From Nigrospora sphaerica (taxonomy: Eukaryota > Ascomycota > Sordariomycetes > Amphisphaeriales > Apiosporaceae), in assembly GCA_018287875.1 (NCBI GenBank), contig JAGVVL010000022.1:372001-436000 (forward strand): a stretch of 64,000 nucleotides of DNA, written 5' to 3'. The notes below the pieces were generated by a model. The model had not been told where the DNA came from. It saw only the letters and a program-made list of their open reading frames with translations, and did not search any database. Shown in pieces: positions 46,105 to 57,399 of the stretch. Position numbers and translations under genes: made by a program. Every line of letters begins with the position of its first letter. Position 1 is the first letter of the stretch.

Positions 46105-49100
46105 TTCCTGAAGCGGCGGGTGTGCGGCCTGGGAGTTTTGTCGGAAGGAGCATTCACACAGTTTCGGTATTGTACATCATTTTAACTACATTCCAGAGCT
46201 GTTTTATATAATGGAGATACCTAGTAATTACGGTATGAAAACGTCGATGCGGTTACTTCTGCTGCTTTCATGCTATTTAGTGCCTTGTTAAGCAGCTCAG
46301 ACAGCGCTAGGAAACCCACTTCCAGAGCTTATAGAATGACATGCGTAGAAGTTTCTAAGCCGTGCCCAATGCCAATGGTACGCCAAGGACTGGGGCTCTG
46401 AGACGATCACGGATAGCGGCTACGTGGATAAGATGACGATATCCAACAGATGATACACCGAAGATATAACCATGCCTTGGTAGGGTAAAGTTAAGGACAA
46501 GGACGCTGCTGTGGCAACTTTTGGTTAGAATGCATTATTTTGAACCAGCTGCCTATATTTGTCCTGCTCATGAACAAAGACTGCTTTAGCTCGGGCAATG
46601 TGCTCAACTGGCATCTTTCAATCTTTGACTGGCCCTGTATTTACGATTGGCCTTTAGCTTAACTTGCCATGCAATATATTTGGTCATTTTCGTCTACTTC
46701 TTTGAATATACCATCCATATTCATGACGGCGGGTCATAAGGCCTGCAACTGGCTGCGAAATTGTTAGAGTGCCAGATGTGATCCAATGTCTCTGCTGGTT
46801 TTGTTGATGACTGACTATACAGTTCATCGCCCCTATTTCAATGTCAATACTCGGAATCCGGTCGCAGGAATTGAGGACATACCTGGGTTCACCAGCAGTA
46901 ATGTTTAGTGGGCACACCCGGTGTGTTTGTTCGTAATCATAGCACCACCTACTGACACAAAACCGAAAGTGGCCGCAATTATATTCAACCTTGAAGAATC
47001 AGGCTGCGTATTCGGATAGGGCCTTTTATATCACACCTGCGTATAATCGCACATGGCGAAAGTAGTGTCACAACGGGACTGGCGGAACAAGAGCTAAGAA
47101 GCAGGATAGCCAATTTCGAAGAATGAGAGCAACGCCACGGTTGTCGTGTGGTCAAAGAGTAATACTCACGGGACTTTCAAGAAGGATAGAAGATCAGCTG
47201 TTCGATGAAATGGGTACTGAACAGACGATAGATCATGTGCGTGCCATGATGTTTGACCTCAGCCCATTAAAGCCTCAAAAGTCAAGTGGCTGTAGTGTTT
47301 GCCCGTGCATGTGCTCTATCGCGCTTATGCACCAAGACAAGGTACCGGCGACCAGGCGCTCCTGAGGCGTGAAAGGAACAAGGTACACCACGAATCCGAC
47401 CCGCGTGGACCCGTACAACCGGGGGTTGAATCACCCCTTCTTCGAGTAGCATTGGCGCAGTAACTAGAGGCTCCGAGCTAAACGATAAATTGCTTACAGC
47501 AAGCTTGCTACAGATAGAAATACCATAGGCCATGAGGATCATCTCATCTACTTAAGGGTTTGCAACAGGACTCGGTAGTGGAGACAGCAAGGGAATTGCT
47601 CATCAAAAGATACTTGACTTACATACCCGGGATACAACGGAGGACTTACAAGTAAAGTCACGGTCTAGGGCAGATCAATGGCGTGGATATACGTCGTCGA
47701 TGCATTTGGGGCCCAAAGGAAAACAATACGCTCTTCCTAGTTCTAAGAAGTACAGCATATGAATTGCCGGCAAACAAAGACTAAGACAACAAGGCGCCTT
47801 AAACATCCATAGGTTAAGTACGTCTTCCCCGCTTCAAACCGGAAAGAAGCGTATATCCCAGTAGATCCGGAAACTATGGGCAGATACCCATAAGCATCCT
47901 CGGCCATCGGGAAGTTCCATATGATAAGGAAGACGGTATTAAGGTATTGAATGCCCTGATACTAGGCTTGACCGGCTGCTTTGAGCATTTTGTGCAATAG
48001 CCAAAATAGTAACCACCTGGTTTGACAAGCGCTCTTGACTACCTGTTCATTCAGAATTCAATGCCCCTGGAGGAAGCAGCTCAAAAAAGACGCTAAACAA
48101 AACCCAAAGGCTAATCAACGTTTATGCTAATTATACGATTGTTTGAAGATCTGTAGACCGGAGTCTACTGGACTACCACTTGTCCTGTGGCAGCTGCAGC
48201 CTTGGAGAAGGACGTAGCGAACCTACGGCAAGGGTGTTACAGGGTGTGTGGGCTAACCCACCGTGCCACGAAGCAAAAGCTCCAGTCATGAGCCAGTGGG
48301 ATCATTCTGCCCACCTCTGTACTATTATGGCTACTCCTGCCGGGGACCAACTGCCAGGCCGTAGCAAGGGGTATGGTTTGGGCGATTATGAAAAGCCACC
48401 ATAGGTGTCCTATGACTGATTGACTGACTGATAAGTCTAGAAGCAAGTGCAAAACGCCTCCCACGCCCGGCTTCTTCAGCCTTCATTTCTTATTCCCACA
48501 ACCCCGCACTTGGGCCAGAAAACAGGCAAATATTGGATGTGGATGGGTCTTACGGCAGCCACTCGAACGGGCAAAGACTACCTACTAAGACGCTATGGTA
48601 TTGCTTTTGAGGAGCTCCAAAAGTCATCCAACTCGAACACAGATCAAGATGATGCCGTCTCTCCTCTTAACTAAGTAGGTCACAGGTTTCTGTTCCTGTC
48701 AACTCCCCGAAGGCCCAGCGTGCGACGCGCAAGCTGTAAACGGACCCATGCCCGTGTGGTATCTTGTTCAAATCGCAACGAAACTTTAAGTGAACCTAAG
48801 AATCCAGGGGAGCTTAAGGCAGTCGCAATGGAGCAAATGTTCATGTCCATCCACGGTCAGCCCATCCTTCTCCAACAGTTCGCCCGCAACTTGCTGAGCC
48901 AACCGACCCTGCGTCTAACTTCGTAGATCTATCACCTGCTGCGAGTTTCCTCTTCGCATCGGAGTCCATAGTGGGGATCTTAGGTCATCAGCCCTCCACT
49001 ACCTGCGAATCCGATCATTAAATGGACGATGGATCCATTGCGAGTGTTGCTTCACCCTGGTCTACGAAGTTCTAGTGGCTTGTGTGTGCGTCTACCGGGG

Positions 49101-50544
49101 ATCGGAGAGAAGCAAGAGTCAGTCCGGCATTACGATTACTTTCTGCGCTTAAGGCTGATGAGAAACAGGGCGCGCCATCGACGCAGCATGTATCAGACGT
49201 CTGTTTGTTTCCGAGGCTTCCAATCCCATTCGCCATGCACTGGGACGCGCATCGTATTCGACAAGCATACCATCGATAGGGAGAGAGCTGCGGGTTGCAC
49301 TTATTCTAAATAGGTTCACCCAGACACTAGCAATCATGTTTGCTACCGGTACAGCGACACTCGTTCTTGGTGTCAGCCCTTGTCGATTGCGAGGCTAGAG
49401 TTTCTACGAATGCGTTGCAGAAGACTGTTTAGGAGACGCTGTTAGGAGTCTGGAGAGTACCAAGGCCAGAGACTCCGTACAGTATATGCGGTTTCGCTAT
49501 CGGGAGCCCCGAAGGAACGAGGACTTCGCAGCCGAGAATGGCAATGAAACCGACAGCGCTTTGGGTGGAGGAGCAGGACTACCCAACCCTACACACTACC
49601 ATCCAGAGCCATCGACAGAGGGAGCGGTCGCGACATCCAGACCAGCTCAGCAAGATACAAACGTGTCTCGTCAACAAAATCGATCCGCTAGTTTTGAACT
49701 CGAAGCCGCAGTTTTCTGCACATCAGACGGGCTAATCGCAGTACTTCGAAGGGCTTGGCCTCGAGAGACACGTCGAAATCATTGCAGTGATGTTTTTGAA
49801 GACAGCTAGGGCTGGGTAACCCGATTCTGTTCTCTTATGTAAGGGTCGACGCCCGAGGATAGTGGGCTGTGGGTGAAGTGGCTCCGATCCGAATCATTTG
49901 GGTATGAAGAGAAAAAAACGACACTAGAGCCAAAATAGGATGTCCCGCTGTTTTTGACACTAGAAAAAAAAAATAGAAACCCCCGGTTTTCTCTGGAAGG
50001 CCGACAGAAAAACCACGGTAATCACGGATCCAGAGAATCCGGCTACCATATTGCAGTGGAAAGAGCATCGATCGGAGCCTCCGCCGCAGCACGGAAATCG
50101 ACTGGGCGAATCAGCTACCGCCGGGGAGAAACCGCCTGCTGAGGAAGGGGCGCTACTGCGTTAAATACAAATTGCTGACGCAACTTCGGTATTTATTGGT
50201 AGTTCGGAGCAGCTCCGGCGCAAGCCCGCCACAGCCCTATTCCCTGTACAGTAGTACCTCAACCCTTTCGCTGTTGAGAGGATCCCCGTCAGGTTTCGCG
50301 GTAGGACGGGGAGCCACCACCATGAGTTCACTGGAGGGGCCACAGAGCATCCTTCACCTGACCAGTGTTGATTATAATAGAATGAAAGTCTTTTTGACGC
50401 GAGAAAACCTAGAGCATTCCTGGGAAATAAACAAGCATAGTAAACTGAATCTGGCTCTCGTGTCCAAAGTACAACTGCTCAGGCGGGACACGGCCTTGAA
50501 GCGTATTTCCGAATACACATCACGACTTTGGCTAGCCCAATTAT
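46105..50544. other. 4.4 kb of spacer without recognised genes
   Basis: The stretch 46.1-48.2 kb is noticeably AT-richer than the rest and has only very short frames. At 48.4-49.8 kb frames of 60-107 codons occur on the plus strand (for example 49486-49809), none with motifs I know. It may hold decayed transposon sequence. Nothing supports a gene. Confidence 0.45.
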
Positions 50545-52839
50545 TCATGACATCCCCTGGATATTATGGACCTTGTTTACCGCATCCTCCAGGCTTGTCA
50601 TGCTGTAGCACTCGGTAAGGTGATTGCGTGTAATGAGGAACTCCAAGTCATGGTCCAGGTCAGTCCGGGACTCCGTAGCCAGGGCATCGTCCTGTGTCTC
50701 CGAAGGCTCGGACTCCCAGGGACGCCAGTGTTTCTCACAAGGATCCCGCCTAAGCATCCCCGAGTCGGGGGCGACAAGTCTCAATTCGATTTCCACGTTC
50801 GCAACAAAAGCAGAGTGGGCGTCAAGCCGGAAGGTCCTCTGAAAACGGCCGCCACGCCACAATTCAACGAGAAGATCCACGGTGCGCATAGCGGACGTGA
50901 CGCAAATCTGGTCCAGCTGGCCGATGATATAGGCATCCATCCCAAGGCCTTGATGTTGCTTACTGGCCGTAACGGTCCTCAGTAGTGAGTTCCTCGTCAG
51001 CAGGCCAAGTGCGCACTGATAGGTGATGCGCAGCAGCATCGAGGCCCGCCAAGTAGCAGCATTGGCTTCACTCAGACTCGTGAGCTGGAGAAATATCTCC
51101 GACGGGGCACTGGCGCGCCAACTCAGAAGGCGTCGCAGGTGCTGGACCACTTGGCTGTACCCACCCACGGGGTCAGCCGGCTGGTTGCACACGTCTTTCC
51201 GAATGCACCCCAAGAGATGCCAGAGCCGCGAAGACCACTCCACCAGCTTGGGCGGCTGGCCATAGGCGCATTCTAGGATGTTTTCGTCGGGGAAGGCAAC
51301 ACTGACCTCTCCATCGTCCGTGGCCGTCGGGTGCCCTAGGTCACAGCAAAGACTTTGCTCGTAAATGTAAAGAGTCCACCACACACGCTTCCGCAGCTCG
51401 CGCGTAAAAGGATGGAAGGTTGTGGAGACGTCTTGGCGATGCATCCCTAGCGCCATGGCGCATTGGAAAGCCGAGCCGTGGTAGATCCAAGCCGTCGTGT
51501 GATCGTTTTGGTAGGTCAAGTAGAGGGACTGAAGCATCAGAGCACAGACGCTGGGGAGGCTCAAGGGAACGCATTGAGTCGCCAGGCCCTTCGTTTTCGT
51601 AAACCATTGGTGTTGGAATGTCGACCACTTTTCGTTCTGGGCCAGAAATCGGGAGCCGAGCGCGTAGATCATGTACAGGCAGCCGAGCCATCCGGTTGAG
51701 ATCTCAGACCCTTGTTCTCCGCGGGACGTTTCGACTGCGTCCCAGATTTCCTCATAGACCATTTGGAATGTAGGCCTATGGAAGAGGAGGAAATCGGGAT
51801 GCAAATAGCGGAAGAAGGCCTCGATGCAGCTGTCCGAGTCCTCTCTGCAGGGTAGCTCAACCTGGTGTGCCGAAACACAATGTGGCAGACGGCAGACGGC
51901 ACCCCTGTCCCCACTGCATTCTCGGGCCAGCTCCGAGGTGGTGGAACCGCGTCCGTTCTGCGATTGGTGCGGTACAAAGCCACCGGGGTTGAATAGCAAC
52001 CTTCCAAGGTCACAGTGCTGGTACAATGATCCCACAGTTGTCACATCCGCGGGCCTTGAGGAGTATCTCGGTTTTTCGTTGCTGAGGTTGAAGTCGGGTG
52101 GCATCAAACGGTTGGTAATAAGAGTCCGCAACCTCGAGACGAAGGAAAAGGATCCAGATGGATCAACGGAATTGGCGTTTCCGTACTCGTCGCAGACCAG
52201 AGCCGTGCATTCATTCGCTACCTCTGGGACAGTCACTCTGACGTTAGGAAGTGCCGTAGTAGAATAAGGTGGGGTACTATGGGATGGTTGTTGTCTGCCG
52301 TGCTGCTCAAGCCCTCCACCCGGCATCGCGACTCCTCGTTCTTGGCCGAACAGGGCCAGCTCTTCAGCGGTGGGTTCGGAGCCCAGTTGCGGGTAAAGGC
52401 CTTGGACGATTCCCATCAGAGCCTCGTACCGCCGGCTGAAATTTTTCGCGTCGCCAGAGAACCTGTGCATTCGAGGTAATGTTACCCTGCATAGCAGGCC
52501 GGCCTCCAGACACGACATGCAGGGGCCGACTGGCTCTTCTTCGCTGACGCGTTGAACTTCGTCTTTCCACCCAGTGTACTCGGGGCGCTGACATTTGCGC
52601 CGGCTGGTCCTGCAAGAGTCGCAGCTGATTTTCGTTCGTCTTCCCTTAGCGGTCGGAAGTCGCCGCTTCGCCTTGGGAATTTCCCCATATCCACTTCGCT
52701 TTTGATTGGTGGGAGGGCTCAGACAGTGAGAAATCAAGCAGCCGCCCTGTCCATCAGGCGAGGTGGTGACGTCCGGATCTCGGGGTCGACAGATGGATTC
52801 GGGTGGTTTTTGATCTGGTTCTGATAGGGATTGGGGCAT
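50545..52839 (-). CDS. Zn2Cys6 transcription factor with fungal-specific regulatory domain
   Basis: An uninterrupted 764-residue protein, intronless, starting MPQSLSEP at 52839. The binuclear zinc cluster uses C73, C76, C83, C107, C110 and C117. The loop between ligands 3 and 4 is 23 residues, far longer than the usual 5-9. A basic region KAKRRLPTAKGRR lies just before it. The fungal-specific regulatory domain (roughly 320-560) is clear from FFRYLHPDFLLFHRPTF, GWLGCLYMIYALGSRF, AWIYHGSAFQCAMALGMHR and RKRVWWTLYIYEQSLCCDLG followed by HPTATDDGEVSVAFPDE. It is a nuclear activator or repressor with unknown targets. Its start lies only 185 bp from the inner end of the right arm of the inverted repeat, so most of its upstream control region must be arm DNA. 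Confidence 0.92.
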   Translation of the reverse strand: MPQSLSEPDQKPPESICRPRDPDVTTSPDGQGGCLISHCLSPPTNQKRSGYGEIPKAKRRLPTAKGRRTKISCDSCRTSRRKCQRPEYTGWKDEVQRVSEEEPVGPCMSCLEAGLLCRVTLPRMHRFSGDAKNFSRRYEALMGIVQGLYPQLGSEPTAEELALFGQERGVAMPGGGLEQHGRQQPSHSTPPYSTTALPNVRVTVPEVANECTALVCDEYGNANSVDPSGSFSFVSRLRTLITNRLMPPDFNLSNEKPRYSSRPADVTTVGSLYQHCDLGRLLFNPGGFVPHQSQNGRGSTTSELARECSGDRGAVCRLPHCVSAHQVELPCREDSDSCIEAFFRYLHPDFLLFHRPTFQMVYEEIWDAVETSRGEQGSEISTGWLGCLYMIYALGSRFLAQNEKWSTFQHQWFTKTKGLATQCVPLSLPSVCALMLQSLYLTYQNDHTTAWIYHGSAFQCAMALGMHRQDVSTTFHPFTRELRKRVWWTLYIYEQSLCCDLGHPTATDDGEVSVAFPDENILECAYGQPPKLVEWSSRLWHLLGCIRKDVCNQPADPVGGYSQVVQHLRRLLSWRASAPSEIFLQLTSLSEANAATWRASMLLRITYQCALGLLTRNSLLRTVTASKQHQGLGMDAYIIGQLDQICVTSAMRTVDLLVELWRGGRFQRTFRLDAHSAFVANVEIELRLVAPDSGMLRRDPCEKHWRPWESEPSETQDDALATESRTDLDHDLEFLITRNHLTECYSMTSLEDAVNKVHNIQGMS

Positions 52840-53024
52840 CTTGTTCAGCTAGTTCGGGGTTTGAAAGAACTAGGCTGGATTCCATCCCCCTGATCATGGA
52901 CGAGCTTTATCAGGGTTTCAATGTTACTTCTAGGGAGCAAAAGTCGCATGAACTCGCCTTCAGAGGTCGGGCGATGACTCTAACACAAATTCACTTCCCC
53001 TTGAGAAAATACTGCATACGAGTA
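52840..53024 (-). promoter_or_regulatory. Short 5' region of the regulator gene, up to the arm junction
   Basis: These 185 bp are all that separates the regulator start from the duplicated arm. No TATA box or known site was identified. Any further upstream elements lie inside the duplicated DNA. Confidence 0.35.
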
Positions 53025-53973
53025 GTAGACAGCATAGCTGTCCTGGTTCGTCGGTTTAATGGGATCGGGACATCGCTACGTAGAGGGTAGGGCGAGGGGC
53101 CTGCCAAGATGCGGTATTCGGGAGATGGGGGGGCACGCAAGCATAGCGTCCACCAACCCGCTGGGGTCGATTGCACGAAGGGGTTTTGGTCAACAACATG
53201 TGCTAGAGACCGGCCGTCATTCTGATGGGCCGTCTGAGCCTGGTCGTCAACATGAACTAGCTGGCTTTTGTAGTAGGCCATGGAATGATCCAGGCCTGTA
53301 CGGTGTGGGCTGTGGAAGGTTTCATGGGGTCGAAATCAGGACGGCGCTTTACACGTCATTCGTTAACGTTGCCAAGATAGGCAGAAAGTGCGGCTGGGTC
53401 GCCATTGGTATCAGGATGAGATCCTTGATGCTTTGCCCTGCTGATAGCCATCTCAAGGTCCCGCCGAAGGCCACCGGCGTGGTGGATGTTGCCGTGGCGT
53501 CGTCTGCGGTGTGGCCTCGCTAGTATGCGTACTGTCGTTGCGCGGAGACCGATGGCATGTCACACCTGGTCATACCACGCATAACCACTCTGAGAGCACC
53601 CCAAAAATCTCATAGTGAACAACAATATGATGCCCCGGGTTGTTATTCTTTAGCTGGCTGCTTCTGTTCAGTGATGGCCTCTGTTGGCGTACACCGCAAG
53701 AGGGGGCGTGGGTCTCTCGCTGTAGGTCAACGCTCCCTGTTTGGCATTGAATGGCGGAACAGACGTGGAATTCCTAGAGAGTTTGAATCGGTGGTCCCGT
53801 ACCCTTCTGGGTTCTGCTGTGAGAGCGTGGAAGGGCGCGCGTCGTTTACTCATCCGCAGCATTGGCCCAATCCCTCTTGCTTGCCACTCTGGTCGGCCCA
53901 TTGGCCAAAGATCACGTCGCACGTCAGGGGTTCGGCCAGAGAGGGAAAGGGCGTGTGCCTGATGTAGCTATGT

Positions 53974-54144
53974 ATGTCGTTTGGTCGCTCTGTAGGAAAC
54001 CCTGGTGTCATGACCGCCGGTGCCCCGGTTGTACATCACTTTGAATTCCGAGGTCCCGGCGATGGTCGCGGAATTGGGTTACCTTACGGTGGATTCCGCG
54101 CTGGAAACGCTGAAACCACCAACATTGGCCTTGGTCCCTTCTAG
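53974..54144 (+). CDS. Short Gly-rich reading frame, 56 residues (right-arm copy)
   Basis: Identical to 38478-38648 on the other strand. See that entry for the visible motifs. Too short and too isolated for a firm call. Confidence 0.35.
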   Translation: MSFGRSVGNPGVMTAGAPVVHHFEFRGPGDGRGIGLPYGGFRAGNAETTNIGLGPF

Positions 54145-54607
54145 GCTGCCTTAGTTCTAAGCCCTACCTGGACTGTCGCCCCCTGCGACGAAGGTTTGGA
54201 GCTACGTATGGTCGCGGCTAAGGAAATCGCCTCACGTCGAACCACGCTAAAGAATCCAGGGTTCTGGTCAGCGCTAACGTGTCAAGGCCACTGTAGAGGG
54301 ACTCGTCGTGGCGCGTTAAGCCTTGCCCACTGGAGTGAGACTGTGGCTAGGAGGGGTTTTGTGGAGAGGAAGGTGGCAGGGTGATCTCGATGAGGATTGC
54401 TCCCTCTATCTTTGTGCAATGTGGCAAGCGAAGTGGGAAGGACGGGAATACCGAATGGATGGGTGCAGAGAACAACCCTTATAATCCTCGTAGGTCAGGA
54501 CAGATAAGAGAAATTTGACATATCGTAATACAAGAACAAAGGCGTTCCTCACGCCTTATAGCAAGCCATCCGAGCCAGAAGATCACACAGCTCGAGCACG
54601 GGATCTG

Positions 54608-55384
54608 ATGGATGCAGAGTACTACCAACGGGATTCCCAGGCCGACGGTACGCGTGGCTATGAACCGTTCAACGAATCGTTTCCAGGCCAGCACATAACT
54701 AAACGTCGCCAGGAGGGTGCAAGCCTCCAGCAAAACGACACTCCAGACGACCGGCCAGGAATCCAATGGGATGGGGGCCGGCGGGCTCCTTGTACGGAGG
54801 CGGAAACTTCTGGCGAGTCCAGACAAGCAAAGTATGCCTCGATCCAGGCCGAGAAGCAGCTAGGATGCGGCGAGCTAAACACTTTCGTCAATAGCGATCC
54901 CGCAACAGCGGTTGAGGACTCTTCACCACCGTCGCACCCAAGGCGCTCGCGCTGCGATCCGCTACGGCCCATGCAAGAGATGCCGGGGAGGCGGCCCCGA
55001 GCTAGAAGGCCCCGCAACTGGTCTACATACGTGGGGGTGGACCAGGGAGCGGACGACGGGGAGAGAAACGTAAGATCTCGTCACAGACGAAGGCACAGCC
55101 TAGATGAGAAGCAGGACTTGCAGATACAACGCGAGATTACACCGGAGAATCCGCAGCAGCAAACGGTCCGCCACAGGGACGAGGGACACAACGGCATGAA
55201 ACTTCGCTTGGACTTGAATCTCGAGGTGGAGGTGACGCTGAAGGCCAGTATCCATGGCGATCTGACCTTGGCCCTACTGTACGTTGGCTCTCGCGATCCC
55301 ACTGCCTTGATACCTGTTCCAGTTTTCTGCCCCCGACCCAGCTTAATGGTGCGAGGGTTTCCCTTTAAGCTGTTAAAACCCTGA
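54608..55384 (+). CDS. Unknown fungal protein with LRLDLNLEVEVTLKA C-terminal motif (right-arm copy)
   Basis: Same ~258-residue frame as the left-arm copy at 37238-38014. Both copies keep the frame, in arms whose other frames are often broken by one-base indels, so this part is either under constraint or simply free of error-prone homopolymers. The C-terminus ends PVFCPRPSLMVRGFPFKLLK followed by P and TGA. Transcribed towards the outer end of the arm. Confidence 0.6.
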   Translation: MDAEYYQRDSQADGTRGYEPFNESFPGQHITKRRQEGASLQQNDTPDDRPGIQWDGGRRAPCTEAETSGESRQAKYASIQAEKQLGCGELNTFVNSDPATAVEDSSPPSHPRRSRCDPLRPMQEMPGRRPRARRPRNWSTYVGVDQGADDGERNVRSRHRRRHSLDEKQDLQIQREITPENPQQQTVRHRDEGHNGMKLRLDLNLEVEVTLKASIHGDLTLALLYVGSRDPTALIPVPVFCPRPSLMVRGFPFKLLKP

Positions 55385-56299
55385 ATGGTCGAACAAACAA
55401 GAATCCATGGGGTGGGACATTGTTGACCACTTCTCAGTAGGGAATAATTACGAGCAAGTCAGCTCTATTGAAGTGGATCTGAGGCTGTAAACCATATCGA
55501 AAGAGACATAGGGCACGATGCAGCCTTACTCGGGGGCTACATCTGGCTGGGCGTCGGCGAGGGGCGTTGCGAGTTTTGGATGCGTATGTTAAGTGGTTTC
55601 AGAGAATGTAAGTTGCATAGGAGAAGAGAGCTTTGTTGTATTGCAATTGACCAGTGGGGCCCGTGGGTGAGTACCGGCAGCTTCCTGGCTACTTCGATGC
55701 CTGGCGGGAACTGTTGTTGGCTCTGTTGTTGGCCCTGTTGTCAGGAACATCAACGCTCTTGATTTGCGACCAGTTGGTTGCCGTTCTCGTCATGCAGCCG
55801 GGTATGGAGGTGAAGAAAGCATTGGGCCTCGAGGCAGGCATGGGAACTCCTCGAGATTCCCATCGCAGTCGGCCGTTTCGAAATAGAGATTGTCTCGTGC
55901 CAACGGGCGTAAAGAGGCTAGGCAGGTCTTGCACGCCACACTGAAAACGCCACCGGCGCCGGCTACGTTAACGACGGCACGCCTGGGGCTAGGGTTGATG
56001 GGCCGCCCACGAACACAAAGCTCCCTGGAACATTGGAACACCCCGGACGTCGCTTCTCAGCCGCAGGGCAATGGTCGATATGCAAGGCGTCAGCAGCCGC
56101 TGGCCCGTCTTCTGTTCCCGCTGGCTCCTTCCGTCAGGCATCCGGGTAGCCAACACCCAGGGAGTTACAGCGGCATTGAGATAAAAAAGGACATCAAGTA
56201 CTACTATAGCAAGGACAGGAACAACCGCCAATGAAAACGGGGTGGTTGAAAACCGACACTACCCAGGGCATTGGCCGAGGTGCAACGCGTCATCGACGA

Positions 56300-56723
56300 T
56301 CAGCACGAGTTCCGTCCACCAAGAAGACTCGTATGGGCCGATTCGATCTCCTGATGTATAGGGAAACTAGAGCCGTCGAGTGGCGGGCGCCCCTCCTTGA
56401 TGAGGCCGAGTACGGCGTGCGCACTGCGGTTTCCCCGTAGTTGTTTAAGAATGAGAGTAGCTTCCTCTTTTGGACGGGTCCGCAACAGCTCGAGAAGCTG
56501 AACGTAGCCCGCCACCTTCCCGACGAGGTGCTGGTATTCCCGTCTCAAATTCGCATGCGGCATCGTATCGGGGTCGCAGTCGTCGTACTCGCGCTTGGTG
56601 TGGTGCTGGCGGCAAGCGCCGAGGTCGGGCCTCTCGCCGTCCCGTTTCGCTGTCTGGGGCGGCATCTCGTGCAAGCGACCTCTACGGGCTTCCACTTGTG
56701 CACCGGTCTGTCGGGCTTGTAGT
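56300..56723 (-). pseudogene. Zn2Cys6 transcription factor fragment with lost zinc ligands (right arm)
   Basis: Partner of 35900-36323. The same frame break in CCCC (on the minus strand) and the same Arg, Leu, Arg replacements of ligands 3, 4 and 6 are present. They therefore predate the arm duplication, or are shared errors. Confidence 0.65.
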
Positions 56724-57399
56724 CGGGGGCTCGCCACGCTCGGCTTCGGGACGTGGTTGACGACGTGGTCGACGACGTGGTCGAAACGTCGGGGGTTGTC
56801 GGGTATTTTGCTCGGGGCAAGGCAGAACGCATGCCTTGTGGGATGAAAGGAGGAACGCGCCGGAGGCGTGTGTGCATGAAACAGTCCGGGCAAGTGTAAA
56901 CAAGCCGCCAGGTGGTGCGGGCGGGTAAGCCAGTGGTATAGGCCAAAGGGAAAGCAGTGCCGTCTACGGGGGTCTTCTGGGGTTATGGGATCAGGGGCGG
57001 CGCATCTGTGCACCCTGTGATTACAACACTGGCGAACAGCATAAGCAGGATCCGGTGTCTTTGCATGAAAGCACGCTGTCGAGATAGGGCCACCGAGCCC
57101 CTCTCGCATGGTGCCGATGGGTCACGTTTCCATTGTTGATGTAGGGGGGGGAAGGGTCATCTTTCGGCCGCCGGGCAGAGGCCCTCTTCGGATTGTTCCG
57201 CGATTGGTGTCCAGGACAATGGCCCGGGCATCCGGTGCTGGAAAGGGCCTGTATCGTCCGGCGGCCATTGCCTTTGGCCAGGACGGCGTTCACGCAAGAC
57301 AGATCGTCTAGCTGCCCGCACTTGCGTCTTGGGGAAAAAACACCAAACGAAAACTCTTGGCGAGGGTTCATGTGTGTAAAACAGGGGTTAGCACCGGAC

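Noticed and set aside
49486..49809. 107-codon frame as a possible transposase relic
   Set aside because: Overlapping frames in this area are equally open, and I recognise no helix-turn-helix or DDE motif.
50172..50618. 148-codon plus-strand frame downstream of the large regulator
   Set aside because: Ser/Leu-rich without a motif, partly antisense to the regulator's 3' end, with no start context or homology recognised.
54515..54607. 31-codon N-terminal extension of the LDLNLEVE protein
   Set aside because: The extension begins with TTG, not ATG. In a eukaryote the first usable start in this frame is 54608, unless a 5' exon exists.
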